NCBI GenBank assembly: GCA_020746835.1
Contig: JAGPNK010000007.1
Location: 1,287,501-1,351,500, forward strand
Length of the DNA stretch: 64,000 nt
Direction of reading: 5' to 3'
Source: Stachybotrys elegans
Lineage: Eukaryota > Ascomycota > Sordariomycetes > Hypocreales > Stachybotryaceae
In this document: positions 59,950 to 64,000 of the stretch, in pieces
How the letters are laid out: the number at the start of each line of letters is the position of its first letter
Position numbering within the stretch: the stretch's first letter is position 1
Made by a program: the position numbers and the translations under genes
Notes under the pieces: generated by a model
What the model was told of the DNA's origin: nothing
Database searches by the model: none
What the model saw: the letters and a program-made list of their open reading frames with translations, nothing else

Positions 59950-62311
59950 ATGAGTGCCGACGGCGAGCAAAGTGGTCGCGACATCAAGAACCACCTCCTC
60001 TTCGAGATTGCCACAGAGGTAGCTCATCGAGGCAAGTATCCCCCATCTGCCAAGCTCTCTTGCATGGTAGAGCTTGTATGCTAACCCTTCATGTCAGTTG
60101 GTGGTATCTACTCTGTCATCAAGTCCAAGGCCCCGGTGACTACGGCAGAATATGGCGACCGCTATACCTTGATCGGTCCTTTGAACCACCAATCGGTAGG
60201 GAGCCGCCCCCATGGGCATTCTTTAGCATTCTGCTAACCACCAGACAATGGCAGGCTGCGGTCGAGGTGGAAGAGATGGAGCCTACGAGCCCCGAGATCG
60301 CAGAGACGATGCAAAGCATGAAAGAACGTGGTATCGGCATGATGTATGGAAGATGGCTTATCGAGGGAGCGCCTCGGGTGCTGCTCATTGACACCAAGAC
60401 TGCATACGGCTACATGAACGAGTGGAAGGCGGATCTGTGGAACACCGCTGGCATCCCCTCCCCGCCCAATGACGATGAGACCAACGAATCCATTGTTTTT
60501 GGCTACCTCGTTGCCTGGTTCTTGGGAGAGGTAAGAATTCCCATGTCATACCGTGACTGTCCATGGCTAATCTAGTCATGTAGTTTGTTTGCCGCGAGAA
60601 GAGCAAGGCGGTCATTGCTCATTTCCACGAGTGGCTCGCCGGTGTCGCCCTTCCACTGACAAAGAGGCGCAAGATGGACATCACAACCATCTTCACAACT
60701 CACGCTACACTTCTTGGTCGATATCTCTGCGCCGGGTCGGTTGACTTTTACAACAACCTTCAGTGGTTCGATGTGGATGCCGAAGCAGGAAAGCGTGGAA
60801 TCTACCACCGCTACTGCATCGAGCGTGCCGCTGCCCACGCCTGCGATGTCTTCACTACCGTCTCGCACATCACTGCGTTTGAGTCGGAGCATCTGCTGAA
60901 GCGAAAGCCCGATGGTGTTCTCCCCAACGGCCTCAACGTCACCAAGTTCTCGGCCGTTCACGAGTTCCAGAACCTCCATCAGCAGGCCAAGGAGAAGATC
61001 CACGACTTTGTCCGCGGCCACTTCTACGGCCACTACGACTTCGAGCCCGAGAACACGCTATACTTCTTCACGGCCGGTCGCTACGAGTTCCGGAATAAGG
61101 GCGTAGACATGTTTATCGAGTCTCTGGCACGATTGAACCATCGCCTCAAGGCCGCCGGAAGTAAGACGACGGTTGTTGCCTTCATCATCATGCCTGCCCA
61201 GACGACGTCGCTCACGGTCGAGGCACTCAAGGGACAGGCTGTTATCAAGTCCCTACGTGATACCACCCACGTCATCGAGCAGAGCATCGGACGCCGCATC
61301 TTTGAGCGGTCCCTCAAGTGGCACGAGGGCGACCCTATGCCCGACGAGAAGGAGCTTATCTCGGCCCAAGACCGCATCCTGCTTCGCCGACGTCTGTTTG
61401 CCATGAAGCGACACGGTCTGCCGCCCATCGTTACCCACAACATGGTCAACGACCATGAGGATCCTGTTCTGAACCAAATCCGACGTGTGCAGCTCTTCAA
61501 CCACCCCTCTGACCGCGTCAAGGTGGTGTTCCACCCGGAGTTCCTCAACTCGTCGAACCCCGTGCTTCCCATGGACTACGACGACTTTGTCCGCGGTTGC
61601 CACATGGGCATCTTTGCTTCTTACTATGAGCCGTGGGGCTACACGCCTGCCGAGTGCACCGTCATGGGTGTGCCCAGTATCACGACCAACCTGTCTGGAT
61701 TTGGCTGCTACATGGAGGAGCTGATTGAGAACTCGAGTGACTACGGTATTTACATTGTTGACCGCCGAACCAAGGGAGTCGATGACTCGGTCAACCAGCT
61801 GACAAGCCACATGTTTGACTACTGCGGCAAGAGCCGCCGTCAGCGCATCAACCAGAGGAATCGTACTGAGCGACTGAGCGACCTCCTGGACTGGAAGCGT
61901 ATGGGTATGGAGTACGTCAAGGCTCGCCAGCTTGCTCTGCGTAGAGCTTACCCCGAGTCCTTTGCGGGAGAGGAGGAGGAGGAGAACTTCATCTCCGGCG
62001 TGGAGCAGAAGATCTCGCGACCCTTCTCGGTGCCTGGATCCCCTAGGGACCGCACGGGTATGATGACGCCAGGTGATTTTGCCAGCCTGCAGGAAGGCCG
62101 CGAGGGCCTGAGTACCGAGGATTACGTTGCGTGGAAGCTGCCGTAAGTGACGACCCTGATTTACCCGTCTGGGAGATGTGTTTGACTGACTAGGCATACC
62201 AGTGCTGAGGAGGACCCCGATGAATACCCTTTCCCTCTCACTCTGCGGACGAAGCCTGCTGAAGCCAAGACGGGGGAACCCTTGGAGACGGTTACCATCA
62301 ATGGAGACTAG
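59950..62311 (+). CDS. GSY1: Glycogen [starch] synthase
   Basis: Five exons: 59950-60031, 60098-60195, 60255-60530, 60584-62142 and 62203-62311; 707 aa, the usual length. It is a GT3 retaining glucosyltransferase that extends alpha-1,4-glucan from UDP-glucose in the cytosol. N-terminal [20 protein letters not shown] holds the nucleotide-sugar glycine loop. Further landmarks are [48 protein letters not shown] and the catalytic E-x7-E in [10 protein letters not shown] (E501, E509). The C-terminal [13 protein letters not shown] resembles the regulatory phosphorylation region of animal and yeast enzymes, and an acidic EEEEE patch precedes it. Intron 1 uses a GC donor (GAG|GCAAGT at 60032); the other three are GT-AG. 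The GC-AG call is required, since it rebuilds HRVGGIYSV. Confidence 0.97.
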
Positions 62312-64000
62312 AGGACGGTGATATCAGCCCGAAACACCAAGCTGCTTGTATGAGAGGAGCAAGAATTGTCTAAAGGGAAGAAGAGAATGATGAGCTGCAC
62401 AACGAGTGGTTGGCGGCGAATGATTGATTACGGTCGCAATTGCATAAAGCATAAAGCGATTGGGGAGGGTGGGGATGCTGGGGGTGGTGTGCTCGGTGAT
62501 TCTGTAGATAACGCAAGCTATGAGTAGTTGGCTACGTTGTCAGTGCTTATTGTAGGTTATGCAAATATGGTACTTTGTCTGTATTTGGATATCAGTTCGG
62601 TGATGGAGAGTCAGATGCAGTGCTGAAGCAGGGGAGGTCCAGGAAGGAGGAGAGTGGGACAAGGCGGGGAGTAATGCATTGGAGGAAGCAGGATTTGATG
62701 AGTGCTGAATCATGTTCGCAATGCACAGATAGGAGCCGCGTGGCAGCTTGTCAGTAATCGTATGTAGAAGGTGAGGAGGCAGCATCGTGGAAAGGATGAT
62801 GGCATTGTATCCGACATGGGACGGACATGCGCGATACAGGAGAAGAGGTGTTGATAAGATAGAAGATAGCTGGCGATGTGACAGCCGGCCGATCCTGCGG
62901 CACGGGGCGATTGCGTTAAGCTGTGTCTGGCAGGCAGAGAGGTGGACGATGGAGCTTTTGAGAGCGATGAGCCGAGGCCATGCAGCACGGTCCTCTGTGG
63001 GCGTGCATTCGCGTACCAGGGTCGCCGGGCTTGCCCGCCCGTCTGGGAAGAATCTCCAAAGTACTAAGTGCGAGCACCGTGTAGTCGGATGCATACTGTA
63101 CGGTCTACTTTGCCAATGGCTCACGATGGCATACCACAACTAGTAGGTGAAAGTGGACGAGGACGAGGGCGAGGACGAGGATGCCGATAGTGGAGCACCG
63201 GCGGGATGTGGAGTTCAAGCTAACAAGATGCGAGGGAGAAAAGGATGTGGATACCAAAGCTCGTTGCTCGTCTCAGGTCCAGGACACCAGCTGAGTCCCC
63301 TGTGTAATTAGAGTTAGCCAGAACCATCAATATCATACCTCGCTTACCGGTGGGTTGACGAGGCTAAGAGGCGATAGACTGGTTCAGCCGAGATGCGAGT
63401 GTATCTCGGTTCATGTTTGGGCTTGTTTCTCTCAGAGCCCACCCACCTGTAAGAAAGAAAGACAGACAGGCTGGCAGGGCCTGAGAGCATGGGGTGGGAG
63501 GGGTGCAGACGAAGCAGGAGGACAAGCACGGCCTTTCAAATCGGCAGCTACCACTACTAGTCAACTGACGTGTTGGAGCGGAAACATGCGCATAAAGTCG
63601 AATATGTCGCTCCACGCGGCCTTCCTGTCTCTGGCCAATATCGAGATGGGCGTTGGGGTCCAAAGGAGTGGGAGGAGTCTGACGTCTGTACGGGGGGTCG
63701 GCTATACGATATCAACGGCATGATCCAACACGGTGCGGCTACATTGCCCAGCAGGTACAACGACAGCAGGATGCTTCTCCACATTCTGTCGGAAGTAGAT
63801 GAGCGATTACTCTGTTCGGCCGAGACGTCGACTTGTGAATGGTCGATCTGGGTATAGGGGGATGGGAACAAAGATTGTGTGCGGAACGGACCCAATCAAA
63901 ACTCGGCTGCATTATTATTCATCCCATCTACATGGAGACGAGGGGGTTCATGATGGCGAGATGAAAAGGGTTAGCGATAGATTGTCGGCTGGGGACGAGT
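62312..64000. other. Right-edge non-coding stretch
   Basis: 1.7 kb after GSY1. It starts with the GSY1 3' UTR. A purine-rich GAGGACGAGG-type microsatellite lies at 63155-63185. Minus frames 62540-63139 (TTG start) and 63364-63663 have no motif. No gene is supported up to the window end. Confidence 0.45.

Noticed and set aside
61253..62197. 314-codon minus frame opposite GSY1
   Set aside because: Antisense shadow of a strongly conserved glycogen synthase exon.
62540..63139. 199-codon minus frame near the right edge
   Set aside because: Begins with TTG and has no recognisable domain or coding bias.

Overview
The window is nuclear DNA of a filamentous ascomycete (Pezizomycotina). Most genes carry short introns of about 45-110 bases with GT...CTAAC...AG signals. 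The recognisable proteins are typical of this group: a Zn2Cys6 regulator, a mucin-like membrane sensor, Mediator Rox3/MED19, Tof1, Bor1 and Gsy1. The general look fits Sordariomycetes, perhaps Hypocreales, but the species cannot be fixed from sequence alone. All multi-exon models below were spliced by eye from splice signals, reading-frame continuity and family knowledge.

The left part (1-36.3 kb) is gene-poor. It holds, in order: the 3' part of a His-Me finger (homing-endonuclease-like) protein cut by the window edge; a DUF676-type serine esterase (-); a Ser/Thr/Pro-rich single-pass membrane protein (+); a Zn2Cys6 transcription factor (+); Mediator subunit Rox3/MED19 (-); and a homeodomain factor (-). 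Between them are long stretches (7.0 kb and 8.5 kb) in which I see no supportable gene, only microsatellites, homopolymers and a short perfect palindrome. The developmental regulators sit in these large spaces, which fits extended promoters.

The right part (36.3-62.3 kb) is a compact housekeeping block: mitochondrial 3-hydroxyacyl-CoA dehydrogenase (-) diverging from the fork-protection gene TOF1 (+); borate/anion exporter BOR1 (-); mitochondrial m-AAA protease (-); an IFI6/ISG12-like small membrane protein (-); tRNA-Arg(ACG) (-); an MTQ1/HemK-like methyltransferase (-) diverging from RPB11 (+); LSM5 (-) diverging from a Werner-type 3'-5' exonuclease (+); YTM1 (-); and glycogen synthase GSY1 (+). 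The divergent TOF1 and exonuclease promoters both carry Mlu1 cell-cycle boxes, as expected for S-phase genes.

I found no obviously new multi-gene system. The points most worth a second look are: the intact I-PpoI-like active-site spacing at the left edge; a GC-AG intron in GSY1; three stop-free introns of 3n length, one of which rebuilds the catalytic Tyr-x3-Asp motif of the exonuclease when spliced; the palindromic MCB pair at TOF1; and two frame breaks at homopolymers (YTM1 and the IFI6-like gene) that more likely reflect assembly errors than pseudogenes.
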